Positions 8,591-16,767 of a DNA stretch of 34,217 bases are shown here, piece by piece. Made by a program: the position numbers and the translations under genes. This stretch comes from Halobacteriales archaeon QH_8_64_26 (GTDB taxonomy: Archaea; Halobacteriota; Halobacteria; Halobacteriales; Halococcaceae): the NCBI GenBank assembly GCA_003021725.1, contig PXRA01000091.1, positions 9,357 to 43,573 of the forward strand, read 5' to 3'. The notes beneath the pieces are model-generated. The model did not search any database and had not been told where the DNA came from. It saw nothing but the letters and a program-made list of their open reading frames with translations. Position 1 is the stretch's first letter, and each line of letters opens with the position of its first letter.

Positions 8591-10344
8591 GATAGTAGTA
8601 CCTCCAGCGTCGGCCGGAGCAGCGCTTCGAGTTCCGTCGCGAGCAATCCGAGGGCGACGGCCACGATCGCGGCGAGCACTACAACGGCGGTCATACCGGC
8701 CGTGACCTCGCGACCGCTGGGATCGTCGGTGACGGGATCGAGTTCGGCACTCCCGGCGTCGCCGTCGGTATCGGCCCCGGCACTGGTGTCGGCCTCGACA
8801 TCGCTATCGTTTCGAGTATCACGGGTGTCTTCGGCGTTCCGATCGACCGTAGCCGCGTCCGTTCCTGCCGAACCACCGTCGGCGACCGCGCTCTCCGACT
8901 CCCGGCCGTCACGGCCGGCACTCGACTCCCCGCCGTCGGCGACGGTTCCGGCCGGGCCGGTCGAATCGGTCACGGGGCTGAAGTACATCCGCTCGATCAG
9001 CCGCGCGAAATACGCAAGCGTAAGCAAGGTACTGGCGACGACGACGAGCGCGACGACCGGTTCGCCGGCTTCGACCGCACCCAAGAGGATGTACCACTTC
9101 CCGACGAACCCGACCGCGGGCGGCACGCCGATCATAGCGAAGGCGAGTACGGCGAAGGCGGCGCTCGCGACCGGCACGCGCCTGGCGAGCCCGGCGTACT
9201 CCTCGATCGTGCGAGCATCGGTTCGGATGGCGATGATCCCGACGGCCAGAAAGAGGCTGCCTTTCATGACCGCGTGGCCCAGTAGGTGGATGATTCCCCC
9301 CACGAGGCCGGCGCGGTTCGTGAGCGCGAAGCCCACGGCCACGAGGCCGAACTGCGAGACCGAGGAGTACGCGAGGGTGCGTTTGACCTCCCGCTGGGTG
9401 ACCGCAAGCGTGCTGCCGGCGATCACGCTGAGGGCCGCCCCGTATAGCAGGAGATCGCGGGCGAGGGGGTTCGCTGCGAAGAACTCGACGGTAAAGACCG
9501 AGTAGACCACCCGGACGAGGGCATACGCCGAGACCGTCGAGACCAGCGCCGAGATAAAGGCACTCACGCCGTCCGGCGAGGCCGAGTACGCGTCGGGCTG
9601 CCAGGTGTGGAGGGGAAAGAGGGCGATCTTCACCCCGAGGCCGACGGTCATAAAGGCGAAGGCCGCTCTGACGGGCGTCGACTGGTAGCCGACTTCGGCG
9701 AGACGCACCGCCAGATCGGCCATCGTGAGCGTCCCGGTGGCGATCAGGGCGTAGCCCACGCCTAAAAGGAACAATGAGGCACCGACGGTGCCGAGCATCA
9801 GGTACTTGAGCGCGGCGACGGCCGCTAGCCCCGAGTCGCCGCTCGCGACGAGCGCGTAGGCCGCCAGGCCGGTGATCTCGAGGAAGACGTACATATTGAA
9901 CACGTCACCGGTGGTCCCGAGGCCCCGCGGGCCGGCCTGCCGGAGGTAGACGAGCACGCCGACGGTCACGACCGCGATCAGCAGTGCGACCAGCGCCGAG
10001 AGGCCGTCGACGACGAGGACGATCCCGAAGGGAGGCACGAACCCCCCCAAGACGTGGATCACCCGGCCGGCGGTGACGACCCGCCAGGCGAGCGTCCCGG
10101 CGATCGCCACCTGGAGTACTGCACCGATCGCCGCGATCGACCACGCCGCGCGATCGAAGCGGTAGCCGACCGCGAGCGTCGCGATCGAGACGAGCAGCGG
10201 CACCGCGACCAACAGCGGCGGGAGCGGGCTGTTCGCGCTCGTCGCCAATAGCTGCTCGACCGAGGCTGGGCCGACGCCGCTGAGAAGCGCTGCGACGACG
10301 CCGGTGAGAGGAGCAGTCCCGGTTACCGCCACCGTCGGAATCAC
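8587..10344 (-). CDS. mnhD: Mrp/Mnh antiporter subunit D (first copy)
   Basis: This 585-residue polytopic subunit directly follows mnhC, the position of mnhD in bacterial mnh operons. It carries E156 (MYVFLEITGLAAY), the TM7-type lysine K239 (GVKIALFPLHTWQPDA) and the TM12-type lysine K416 (GFVGKWYILL). The place where relatives carry the TM8 lysine reads ALVSTVSAYALVR, with Ser/Thr instead. An acidic insert of about 90 residues (457-548) separates the last two membrane helices. The start is GTG at 10344, overlapping the mnhC stop as GTGA. By order it is the best candidate for the true MrpD equivalent. Confidence 0.9.
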   Translation of the reverse strand: MIPTVAVTGTAPLTGVVAALLSGVGPASVEQLLATSANSPLPPLLVAVPLLVSIATLAVGYRFDRAAWSIAAIGAVLQVAIAGTLAWRVVTAGRVIHVLGGFVPPFGIVLVVDGLSALVALLIAVVTVGVLVYLRQAGPRGLGTTGDVFNMYVFLEITGLAAYALVASGDSGLAAVAALKYLMLGTVGASLFLLGVGYALIATGTLTMADLAVRLAEVGYQSTPVRAAFAFMTVGLGVKIALFPLHTWQPDAYSASPDGVSAFISALVSTVSAYALVRVVYSVFTVEFFAANPLARDLLLYGAALSVIAGSTLAVTQREVKRTLAYSSVSQFGLVAVGFALTNRAGLVGGIIHLLGHAVMKGSLFLAVGIIAIRTDARTIEEYAGLARRVPVASAAFAVLAFAMIGVPPAVGFVGKWYILLGAVEAGEPVVALVVVASTLLTLAYFARLIERMYFSPVTDSTGPAGTVADGGESSAGRDGRESESAVADGGSAGTDAATVDRNAEDTRDTRNDSDVEADTSAGADTDGDAGSAELDPVTDDPSGREVTAGMTAVVVLAAIVAVALGLLATELEALLRPTLEVLLS

Positions 10345-10718
10345 TCGCCGGTCACCTCCCGCAGGGCCTCCTCGTCGAGAGTACCGTACTCCGCGTAGAT
10401 CCGGACGATGAGTGCGAGCGCGACGGCGGTGAGGCTCACGCCGACGACGATCGCGGTGAGGATCAGTACCTGTGGGAGGGGACTGACGTAGGGCCCACCC
10501 CCACCCCCACCGCCGCTTTCGAGGATCGCCGGGGCCCCACCCTCGACGTAGGCCGTCGTGATGAAAAACAGGAATATCGCGGTCTGGAAGACGTTCATTC
10601 CGATAACTTTCTTGACAAGATTGCGGTTCTCGATCATCATGTACATCCCGATCCCCGAAAGGACCACGACGGCGAGGTAGTTATACCGGGTGAGCAGCAG
10701 ATCGGTAACGGCGCTCAT
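10341..10718 (-). CDS. mnhC: Mrp/Mnh antiporter subunit C
   Basis: This is a 125-residue, three-helix protein of the MnhC/NuoK family. The sequence shows the family segments MMIENRNLVKKVIGMNVFQTAIFLFF and PQVLILTAIVVGVSLTAVALAL in the expected order, separated by a loop with seven consecutive glycines at about residues 69-75. The ATG at 10718 overlaps the mnhB stop as ATGA; a longer frame upstream runs through mnhB out of frame and is not used. MnhC is a core membrane scaffold of the antiporter, next to the D subunit. Confidence 0.92.
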   Translation of the reverse strand: MSAVTDLLLTRYNYLAVVVLSGIGMYMMIENRNLVKKVIGMNVFQTAIFLFFITTAYVEGGAPAILESGGGGGGGPYVSPLPQVLILTAIVVGVSLTAVALALIVRIYAEYGTLDEEALREVTGE

Positions 10719-11308
10719 CGCGGTTCGCCCTCCTCCGATTCGAGCTCGAAGCCCGCGGCGATCAGGAAAAAGAGGCCGGTGAGCACGCCCGCGACGATCC
10801 CGCCGATGGCGAGTTCGACGAGTTCGATGCCGTACTTGCTCGCGTGCGGGATCGGATAGACGCTGTACTCGAGGAAGGAGGCCTCGACGAGGAGCGGGAC
10901 GAGCCCGATCGAAGCGAAGAGGAAAACGCCACCGGCGATCGCGGCCGTGAGCACCGCGCCGTTGAGCCACTCGCGGGTCGGCGCGATGCCGAAGGCGATC
11001 GCGAACATCAGTAGCATCGCGCTCGCGATCGCCCCACCTTGAAACCCCCCGCCGGGCGAACTCGCGCCGTGGAACATGACGAACAGCCCGAGGGTGAAGA
11101 CGAACGGTGCGACGACCCTGACGGTGGTCATGATGATCGTGCTCTCGACGTAGGGGCCCCGGTCCGCGACTTCCTCCGTGCCGCCGTCCGGTACCGTGCG
11201 ATCGGAGGCTCCCTCCTCTCGGGCCTCTCGCGGTCCGGGTTCGCTCGCACCGCCACCGTCGGCATTGCCCACGCCCTCGGCATCGGTCGCGCTCTCGGGG
11301 TCGCTCAC
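10715..11308 (-). CDS. mnhB: Mrp/Mnh antiporter subunit B
   Basis: This 197-residue membrane protein has the MnhB signature HGASSPGGGFQGGAIASAML at about residues 79-98 and four hydrophobic segments. The first 50 residues are an acidic Gly/Glu/Ser-rich cytosolic extension not present in bacterial MnhB. The start is GTG at 11308, and the overlap with the upstream stop is GTGA. The stop overlaps mnhC as ATGA. Its place between the DUF4040 protein and MnhC reproduces the classical A-B-C order. Confidence 0.93.
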   Translation of the reverse strand: MSDPESATDAEGVGNADGGGASEPGPREAREEGASDRTVPDGGTEEVADRGPYVESTIIMTTVRVVAPFVFTLGLFVMFHGASSPGGGFQGGAIASAMLLMFAIAFGIAPTREWLNGAVLTAAIAGGVFLFASIGLVPLLVEASFLEYSVYPIPHASKYGIELVELAIGGIVAGVLTGLFFLIAAGFELESEEGEPR

Positions 11309-11844
11309 ACGAACCCCTCCTTGCGGAGCACGACCAGGACGGCGATTCCGGCCGCGAAGACGACGGTTGCCTCCCCGAGCGTATCGAACCCGCGGTAGGC
11401 CGCGAGCACCGCCGTCACGGCGTTTTTCACGCCGGTCTGGGCGTAGGTGTTCGCGATGTAGTACTCCGTGACCCGGTAGTCGATCACCGGGGCGCTGGGG
11501 CTCCCGATCGCCGGCAGCGAGGGGATGGTCGTCCCGAGAACGAGGACGAACGCGCCGACGACCCCGGCTGTTCGAAGCCGGATCGACTCGGTGAAGGCTT
11601 CGTGGGAGGGCCGGACGGTACGGGCGATCGTGAGCAGTAATAACAAGCTCATGACGCCCGCGCCGACGGCCGCCTCAGTGAGGGCGACGTCCGGGGCCCG
11701 GAGGATCACCCAGAACATCGCCATCCCCAAACTATAGGCCGCGAAGGCAATGATCGAGGAGAGGACGTCCTTGAGCAGGGCGGTCGTGAGCCCACAGACG
11801 AGAACGAACCCGAGCAGCCCGGCTTCGAGGAAGGTAAGGCTCAC
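11305..11844 (-). CDS. DUF4040 subunit (C-terminal part of MrpA as a separate gene)
   Basis: This is a 179-residue membrane protein. Its first half (ALLKDVLSSIIAFAAYSLG, then LRAPDVALTEAAVGAGVMS) matches the DUF4040/MbhD-like module found at the C-terminal end of bacterial MrpA. The second half (TLGEATVVFAAGIAVLVVLR) resembles the following MbhE-like module. In haloarchaea and in Mbh-type hydrogenases this part is a separate polypeptide, as here. The GTG start at 11844 overlaps the mnhG stop as GTGA. It would form the membrane part linking the D-type pumps with subunits B and C. Confidence 0.88.
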   Translation of the reverse strand: MSLTFLEAGLLGFVLVCGLTTALLKDVLSSIIAFAAYSLGMAMFWVILRAPDVALTEAAVGAGVMSLLLLLTIARTVRPSHEAFTESIRLRTAGVVGAFVLVLGTTIPSLPAIGSPSAPVIDYRVTEYYIANTYAQTGVKNAVTAVLAAYRGFDTLGEATVVFAAGIAVLVVLRKEGFV

Positions 11845-12452
11845 CTCTGCTCACTCCCGGTACGATCACGGTCACCATCCGGATCGGGGTCGGTCCCGCC
11901 ACCGGCATCGGGGTCAGCCCCGGCGGCCCCTTCGCGGTCGGTCGCCCCGTCGTCGGCCGTTTCGCTGTCTATCGCTTCACCGTCGCTCGCCGTCGGGTCG
12001 GTTCGTGTCGGTTCGGTCGACTCGGCGTCCGGCGCAGTAACCTCCGAGCTCGCGCCGTCGCCGGACGTTCCCCCGTCGGTCGCGGGCTCCGAGACGGTTC
12101 CCTCGGTGCTTTCGCCGCCCGCCGCGGGCCCGACTTCGGTCTCGCGGTCGGCGACCGTCCAGGGTTCGATCCCCTGGTCGTGGGCCGCCCGGACGATCGC
12201 ATGGGCGGCCGTCGGGTTGGTGACGAACATAAAGGCGATCAAGAAGGCCGCCTTTACGGTCGTGACGTCCGTGCCGAAGACCAGCGCGACGGCCGCTAAG
12301 GACAGCACTGCCCCGAGCGTGTCGCTTTTCGAGGCCGCGTGTGCCCGCGTGTAGAGGTCGGGTAGTCGGAGCAATCCAACGGCGGCGACGAACGCGAAAA
12401 AGACCCCGCCGACGAGGAGGGCGACGACCGCGATCTCGCCGATCGAGACCAC
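11841..12452 (-). CDS. mnhG: Mrp/Mnh antiporter subunit G
   Basis: The first 100 residues are a standard three-helix MnhG, with LLRLPDLYTRAHAASKSDTLG and a typical last helix (AFLIAFMFVTNPTAAHAI). The remaining 100 residues are an acidic Ser/Thr/Gly/Asp-rich low-complexity tail with no detectable fold. The start is GTG at 12452, immediately after the TGA of mnhF with no spacer. The gene order E-F-G matches other mnh operons. The tail is in the same composition class as the inserts in the B and D-type subunits. Confidence 0.93.
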   Translation of the reverse strand: MVSIGEIAVVALLVGGVFFAFVAAVGLLRLPDLYTRAHAASKSDTLGAVLSLAAVALVFGTDVTTVKAAFLIAFMFVTNPTAAHAIVRAAHDQGIEPWTVADRETEVGPAAGGESTEGTVSEPATDGGTSGDGASSEVTAPDAESTEPTRTDPTASDGEAIDSETADDGATDREGAAGADPDAGGGTDPDPDGDRDRTGSEQR

Positions 12453-12752
12453 TCAGAACACCTCCCCGCGTTCGACGGTGAACTTGGAGATGGCGATGCT
12501 CATCAGGAAATTCAAGAGGGCATAGACGAGCGCGACGTCGAGGAACGTCGGCCGGCCGAAGGCCGCCGCGAGCAGCGCGATCACGATCACGGTGTTCGAG
12601 CCGACGATGTTGACCCCGATCACGCGGTCCTGGACCGTCGGCCCCCGATAGACACGATAGAAGACGACGATCCCCAGGAGGACGAACGCCCCTGCCGCCG
12701 CGAACAAGGCCCCCGAGATCAGCGGGCTCACGGCGGAGCCGGCAGCACTCAC
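12453..12752 (-). CDS. mnhF: Mrp/Mnh antiporter subunit F
   Basis: This is a 99-residue, three-helix membrane protein. The conserved segment RVYRGPTVQDRVIGVNIVGS (about residues 33-52) is diagnostic of MnhF, as is the final YALLNFLMSIAISKF helix. Length is normal for the family. The start is GTG at 12752, overlapping the mnhE stop as GTGA, and its own TGA directly abuts the mnhG GTG. Unlike most of its neighbours it has no acidic extension. Confidence 0.94.
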   Translation of the reverse strand: MSAAGSAVSPLISGALFAAAGAFVLLGIVVFYRVYRGPTVQDRVIGVNIVGSNTVIVIALLAAAFGRPTFLDVALVYALLNFLMSIAISKFTVERGEVF

Positions 12753-14017
12753 GCCGCTCCCTCCCGGCGTTCGGTGCCGTCGTGGCTATCGGTATCACCA
12801 TCGCCCGCGCCAGCACTGCCGGCCCGGGTAGCGTTCGCTGTGCGTTCGATCGGGCTCGGAATCCTCGCTCCTGCCCGACCATAGAAGACGAACCGCACGG
12901 CGCGTTCGAGCGCGCCGTCGAGCAGTTCCGCCCGCGAGTCGGCGGTGAGTGCGTGTACCTGAAAGTCCCGCTGGGCGGCGTCGACGGTGAGCGTACCGGG
13001 TGTGAGCGTGATGCTGTTGGCAAGCGTCGTCACCGAGAGATCGCCGAAGACAGCGGCCTCGAAACGGACCATCCGCGGATCGATCGGCAATCGGGGATGG
13101 AGCACGACGTAAGCGATCGCGACGTTCGCCTTTGCGATCTTCCAGAGGAGATAGGGCAGGTAGATCGCGAACCGAGCGAGGCGCTTCGCGGCATCGAGGG
13201 GATCGACCGAGTGCCGCACCGTGACCCGCCAGGTCAGCCCCGCGACGATCGCCGCCGAGAGCGCCCCGGTCGCGAGTTCGTAGCTATCGGTTACGGCAAA
13301 GCCGCCGAGTGCGAGATAGAAGGCGTACGCGAGGCCGAACACGCCGATGAATCGCAACGCACTCCCGGGGCTGGATAGCCTCCCTCGACGCGTTGGGCGC
13401 TCGACCGGCGCTTCCTCGACCGCGAGATCCATCCCACCGAGTTCGAACTCTAGCGGTCGGAGCATCGGCGCGCTGCCTGCCGGCTCGTACTCGGGATCGA
13501 TTATCACGCGTTCGAGGCCGTTCTCGCGGGCGTACCTCCCGAGCACGCGGGCGAAATCGCCGGGGCTAAACAGGTATTCCTCGGTGCCGATCAACGCCGT
13601 CTCGACGGTGAGACCCGCCCGTTCGATTGGTTCGGCGTCCTCGGTATCCCAGTTCTCGGGAGCGTCCGAGGCCCCGATCCCGAGGTCCTCGCACACCCAG
13701 ATCGCGACCCGATCGAGCAACTGCTGGGCGCGCTCGGCCCGTCTTTCGGTCGTCGGATCGAGCGCTCGCCAGCTGGCAGGATAGACGAAATGCAACGCGA
13801 CGGAGCCCGCGGGGTCCCCGCTGCTTTCGCCCGCCGCGGGCTCTCGGGTCGTGTTGTCCGCGGCGTCTTCGGCGGTTCCGGCACCCGGGCTCGAGACGGT
13901 CTCGGAACCCTCGCCGATGGCGGCTTCGGCTTCGTCCACGGCGTACGCGACGGTCTCCCGTAGCGTCACCGACTCGCCGACCGGCACCAAGATTCCCTCA
14001 CTGCGCTCAGGTGCCAC
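12749..14017 (-). CDS. mnhE: Mrp/Mnh antiporter subunit E with Usp-like N-terminal domain
   Basis: This is a 422-residue fusion and the first gene of the operon. Residues about 1-200 look like a universal-stress-protein-type domain: it starts with ILVPVGESVTLRETVAYAVDEA, has the strand VALHFVYPA, then RYARENGLERVIIDPEY. Two acidic linkers interrupt it. Residues about 219-385 are MnhE: two membrane helices, then KIAKANVAIAYVVLHPRLPI and TTLANSITLTPGTLTVD, which are diagnostic. A Gly/Asp-rich tail ends the protein. The start is GTG at 14017 with GGGAGG about eight bases upstream (14026-14031), unlike the coupled starts downstream. Confidence 0.88.
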   Translation of the reverse strand: MAPERSEGILVPVGESVTLRETVAYAVDEAEAAIGEGSETVSSPGAGTAEDAADNTTREPAAGESSGDPAGSVALHFVYPASWRALDPTTERRAERAQQLLDRVAIWVCEDLGIGASDAPENWDTEDAEPIERAGLTVETALIGTEEYLFSPGDFARVLGRYARENGLERVIIDPEYEPAGSAPMLRPLEFELGGMDLAVEEAPVERPTRRGRLSSPGSALRFIGVFGLAYAFYLALGGFAVTDSYELATGALSAAIVAGLTWRVTVRHSVDPLDAAKRLARFAIYLPYLLWKIAKANVAIAYVVLHPRLPIDPRMVRFEAAVFGDLSVTTLANSITLTPGTLTVDAAQRDFQVHALTADSRAELLDGALERAVRFVFYGRAGARIPSPIERTANATRAGSAGAGDGDTDSHDGTERREGAA

Positions 14018-14070
14018 GCCCGCGCCCTCCCTGTTCTGTCATCGTCTCGTCGATGCTATGCTCGGGGGTC

Positions 14071-14076
14071 TTATAG
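14071..14076 (-). promoter_or_regulatory. Putative TATA box of the antiporter operon
   Basis: The minus-strand sequence CTATAA lies about 54 bp upstream of the mnhE GTG. A transcript starting some 25 bp downstream of it would carry a leader of about 30 nt containing the GGGAGG ribosome-binding site. This is the only TATA-like element I see between the two divergent genes that is correctly placed for mnhE. All downstream genes touch or overlap, so it may drive the whole nine-gene operon. Confidence 0.5.
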
Positions 14077-14224
14077 CACTGTCCTCCTTTAGCAGGCCAC
14101 GAGCCGAGTCGGATCGGGAGATCGAATCGACTCGACCGAAGGGAGAAAGCGGGGGCGTACATGGGTGAGCGTGACCGACGGGCGGAAAAGAAGGTTCTTG
14201 TGCGCCGGCGTCGGTAGGCCGGAC

Positions 14225-15571
14225 ATGGGTCTGTTCGACCGCCTCCGCAACGACGACGGTCCGCGCGTCGCCTTCTTCGGCATCGATGGGGTGCCCTATA
14301 GCCTCATCGAGGACAACCCCGAGACCTTCCCGAACCTCTATGACATGGGAACGGAGGGCTCGGCGGGCGCGATCGACTCGATCGTCCCGCCCGAATCGAG
14401 CGCCTGTTGGCCCTCCCTAACGACCGGCAAAAATCCCGGCGAGACGGGAGTCTATGGCTTCCAGGACCGGGAGAACGGCTCATATGACACCTACGTCCCG
14501 ATGGGTCGGGACGTCCAAGCCACGCGGGTCTGGGATCGAGTCCAGGAAGCGAACCGATCGGCGACGGTGATGAACGTCCCTGTGACATTCCCACCCCAAC
14601 GGGACGTCCAGCGGATGGTCTCTGGCTTTCTCTCGCCCGGCGTCGAGGAAGCCTCCTATCCCGACGAGTTGCGCGAGAACCTCAACGGGATCGACTACCG
14701 GATCGACGTCAACGCCCGGCTGGGCCACGAGGAGGACAAAAGCGAGTTCGTCGAGGACGCCCACGCGACGATCGACGGCCGCTACGAGGCCTTCTCCCAT
14801 TACGTCGAGCAGGACGACTGGGACCTCTTCTTCGGCGTGTTCATGACGACCGACCGAGTGAATCACTTCCTGTTCGAGGACTACGAGCGCGACGGCGAGT
14901 ACAAAGAGGAGTTCCTCGAATTCTACGCGAAGGTCGACGACTACCTCGGGCAACTCCGCGAACAGCTCGCCGACGACGTGACCATGGTCGTCGCGAGCGA
15001 TCACGGCTTCACGACCCTCGATCACGAGGTCCACTGTAATGCCTGGCTCGAAGCGGAGGGCTGGCTCTCTTATGAGGGAGAGGACCACGAGGAACTCGGC
15101 GACATCGCCGCCGAGACCGAGGCGTACTCGCTCATCCCGGGCCGATTCTACCTCAACTTGGAAGGCCGCGAACCCCGTGGCAGCGTTCCCGAAGACGAAT
15201 ACGACGAGAAACGCGACGAACTCAAAGCGGACTTAGAGAACTTGGAAGGACCGAACGGCGAGCCGGTCTGTGAGCGGGTCATCGAGAAGGAAGCGGCCTT
15301 CGGCGGCGCGCACGACGATATTGCACCTGACCTGGTGGCGATCCCGGCACACGGCTTCGATCTCAAATCCGGCTTCAAGAGTCACGGGGAGGTCTTCGGG
15401 ACCGGCCCGCGAAACGGGATGCACAGCTTCGACAACGCGAGCCTATTGATCGACGAGGGCGCTCGCGTGCGCGATGACGTCGATCTCTTCGATATCGCGC
15501 CGACGATCCTCGATCTGATGGATATCGAGCACGAGCGCGGCGAGTTCGACGGTCAGTCGCTGGCAGACTAG
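14225..15571 (+). CDS. Alkaline phosphatase superfamily phosphodiesterase / nucleotide pyrophosphatase family
   Basis: This 448-residue acidic protein belongs to the type I phosphodiesterase/nucleotide pyrophosphatase branch of the alkaline phosphatase superfamily. FFGIDGVPY supplies a metal-binding aspartate (D21). PPESSACWPSLTTGKNPGETG (about 55-75) carries the nucleophile, most likely S58 by alignment with the usual xTxPxW motif. MTTDRVNHF, VVASDHGF and the late HSFDNASL histidine supply the remaining metal ligands. There is no signal peptide or membrane helix, so it is probably cytosolic. The ATG at 14225 is chosen because the protein core begins immediately after it. It is divergent from the antiporter operon with 207 bp between. 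The substrate is unknown. Confidence 0.85.
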   Translation: MGLFDRLRNDDGPRVAFFGIDGVPYSLIEDNPETFPNLYDMGTEGSAGAIDSIVPPESSACWPSLTTGKNPGETGVYGFQDRENGSYDTYVPMGRDVQATRVWDRVQEANRSATVMNVPVTFPPQRDVQRMVSGFLSPGVEEASYPDELRENLNGIDYRIDVNARLGHEEDKSEFVEDAHATIDGRYEAFSHYVEQDDWDLFFGVFMTTDRVNHFLFEDYERDGEYKEEFLEFYAKVDDYLGQLREQLADDVTMVVASDHGFTTLDHEVHCNAWLEAEGWLSYEGEDHEELGDIAAETEAYSLIPGRFYLNLEGREPRGSVPEDEYDEKRDELKADLENLEGPNGEPVCERVIEKEAAFGGAHDDIAPDLVAIPAHGFDLKSGFKSHGEVFGTGPRNGMHSFDNASLLIDEGARVRDDVDLFDIAPTILDLMDIEHERGEFDGQSLAD

Positions 15572-15702
15572 CACCTATCGGAAACCAGGGGCTGGAGATA
15601 GTATCGTCCGATTCATGACCGAGGGTAATATTGCTCGAACCCACAACTCATCGATTCGCCGTACCGGGTGTCACCTACTATTGTAGCTATTGATTCTATA
15701 GA

Positions 15703-15708
15703 TTTATG
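15703..15708 (+). promoter_or_regulatory. TATA box for the restriction-modification genes
   Basis: TTTATG lies about 27-32 bp upstream of the ATG at 15735, in a markedly AT-rich stretch (about 15678-15710) that contrasts with the surrounding DNA. The spacing fits a leaderless haloarchaeal transcript starting with the small ribbon-helix-helix-like gene and continuing into the methyltransferase gene. Confidence 0.55.
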
Positions 15709-15734
15709 TGTGGTTAGCCGGATACCGAACGTAG

Positions 15735-15887
15735 ATGAGTGACGACCGTACTACGATCTGGGTTTCGAGGGAAACCAAGCAGCGTCTCCGGAAGCGCGGA
15801 GAGATGGGAATGACCTTCGACGAGTTGCTACAAGACGTACTCGATAGGATAGACGAATTAGAGCGTGAGGGGAACGAGGATGACTGA
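15735..15887 (+). CDS. Small ribbon-helix-helix-like protein (antitoxin or R-M controller type)
   Basis: This 50-residue protein begins MSDDRTTIWVSRETKQRL and continues with a GEMGMTFDELLQDVLDRI helix pair. A short beta strand with alternating polar residues followed by two helices is the layout of archaeal VapB-like/DUF7557 ribbon-helix-helix DNA-binding proteins. The pattern 'VSRETKQRLxKRGxMGxxxDELL' is common among them. Its stop lies inside the methyltransferase gene (overlap of eight bases, different frame), so the two are co-transcribed and probably translationally coupled. No toxin gene follows; the neighbours are a methyltransferase and an endonuclease. It may therefore regulate the R-M genes, which is inference from position. 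Confidence 0.72.
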   Translation: MSDDRTTIWVSRETKQRLRKRGEMGMTFDELLQDVLDRIDELEREGNEDD

Positions 15888-16767
15888 TCACAGTATCGTC
15901 TTTGGCGATGCGCGCGACATGCGGGACTTAGACGACGAGAGCGTAGAACTCGCGGTTACTAGCCCGCCATACGTTACGACTAAAATGGAGGAAGGCCAGG
16001 ATTTCCAATACACGGATCATCTCGAACTCTGTGAGGAGGTCTTCGAAGAGGTGTACCGCACCCTGATCCCGGATGGGCGCTTCGTTCTCAACGTGGGTGA
16101 TATCTACACCAAATATCTTCACGATGATGAGAAACTGCATAAAGTACCGCTCGCGATCGACACGTTCCAGCGTGCGCGGGAGGCAGGGTTCCGTCAGTTC
16201 GATCAAATAATCTGGGACAAGGGATTCACTAGGAACTTCGGTGGACCGCTACTCGGAACGTATCCGTATCCACCGAGTATGTTCTTCAATAACTACTACG
16301 AATACATATTCGTTCTCAGAAAACCCGGCGAACGTCCGGCTAAGAGCCGCGAACAGCGGGACGAAAGCAAACTCGATAAGTCCACATGGCAGAGATATAT
16401 GCAGAACTGGTGGCGAATCGAATCGACTACTGAACGATTCGATGGTCACCATGCGGTCTTCCCGATCGAGCTGCCTAAGAGAGCGATCGAACTCTATAGT
16501 TTCAATAACGACACAGTAATCGATCCGTTTGGAGGGAGTTGTACGACAGCTCTCGCCGCAGCCAGAACTGGACGCAACAGTGTCTGTTATGAAATCGATG
16601 ACGAACTCGAGAAGATAATAAGAGCGAGGCTCAAACCCGATCAGACGACGCTTGGAGACGTAGACAAGAGTCCGACGTATGAATTCATACACCGAGATGA
16701 TATCCATCCTGGAATGAGTCAAATGACTAAGGAGGAAAACGAATCACAAGAACTCGAGCAGAGTTAG
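15880..16767 (+). CDS. DNA methyltransferase, beta class (N4-cytosine or N6-adenine)
   Basis: This 295-residue site-specific DNA methyltransferase protects host DNA by adding a methyl group to an exocyclic amino nitrogen. The catalytic motif IV TSPPY is at residues 27-31. The SAM-binding motif I DPFGGSCTTALAA is at about 215-227, followed by CYEID. The order IV, target-recognition region, I is the beta class. The SPPY form is commonest in N4-cytosine enzymes, but N6-adenine is not excluded. The HHAVFPIELPKR segment before motif I is the usual motif X. The ATG at 15880 is preferred to the GTG at 15865. AT-richer codons than the neighbours suggest horizontal transfer. Its stop overlaps that of the convergent endonuclease by three bases. 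Confidence 0.93.
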   Translation: MTDHSIVFGDARDMRDLDDESVELAVTSPPYVTTKMEEGQDFQYTDHLELCEEVFEEVYRTLIPDGRFVLNVGDIYTKYLHDDEKLHKVPLAIDTFQRAREAGFRQFDQIIWDKGFTRNFGGPLLGTYPYPPSMFFNNYYEYIFVLRKPGERPAKSREQRDESKLDKSTWQRYMQNWWRIESTTERFDGHHAVFPIELPKRAIELYSFNNDTVIDPFGGSCTTALAAARTGRNSVCYEIDDELEKIIRARLKPDQTTLGDVDKSPTYEFIHRDDIHPGMSQMTKEENESQELEQS

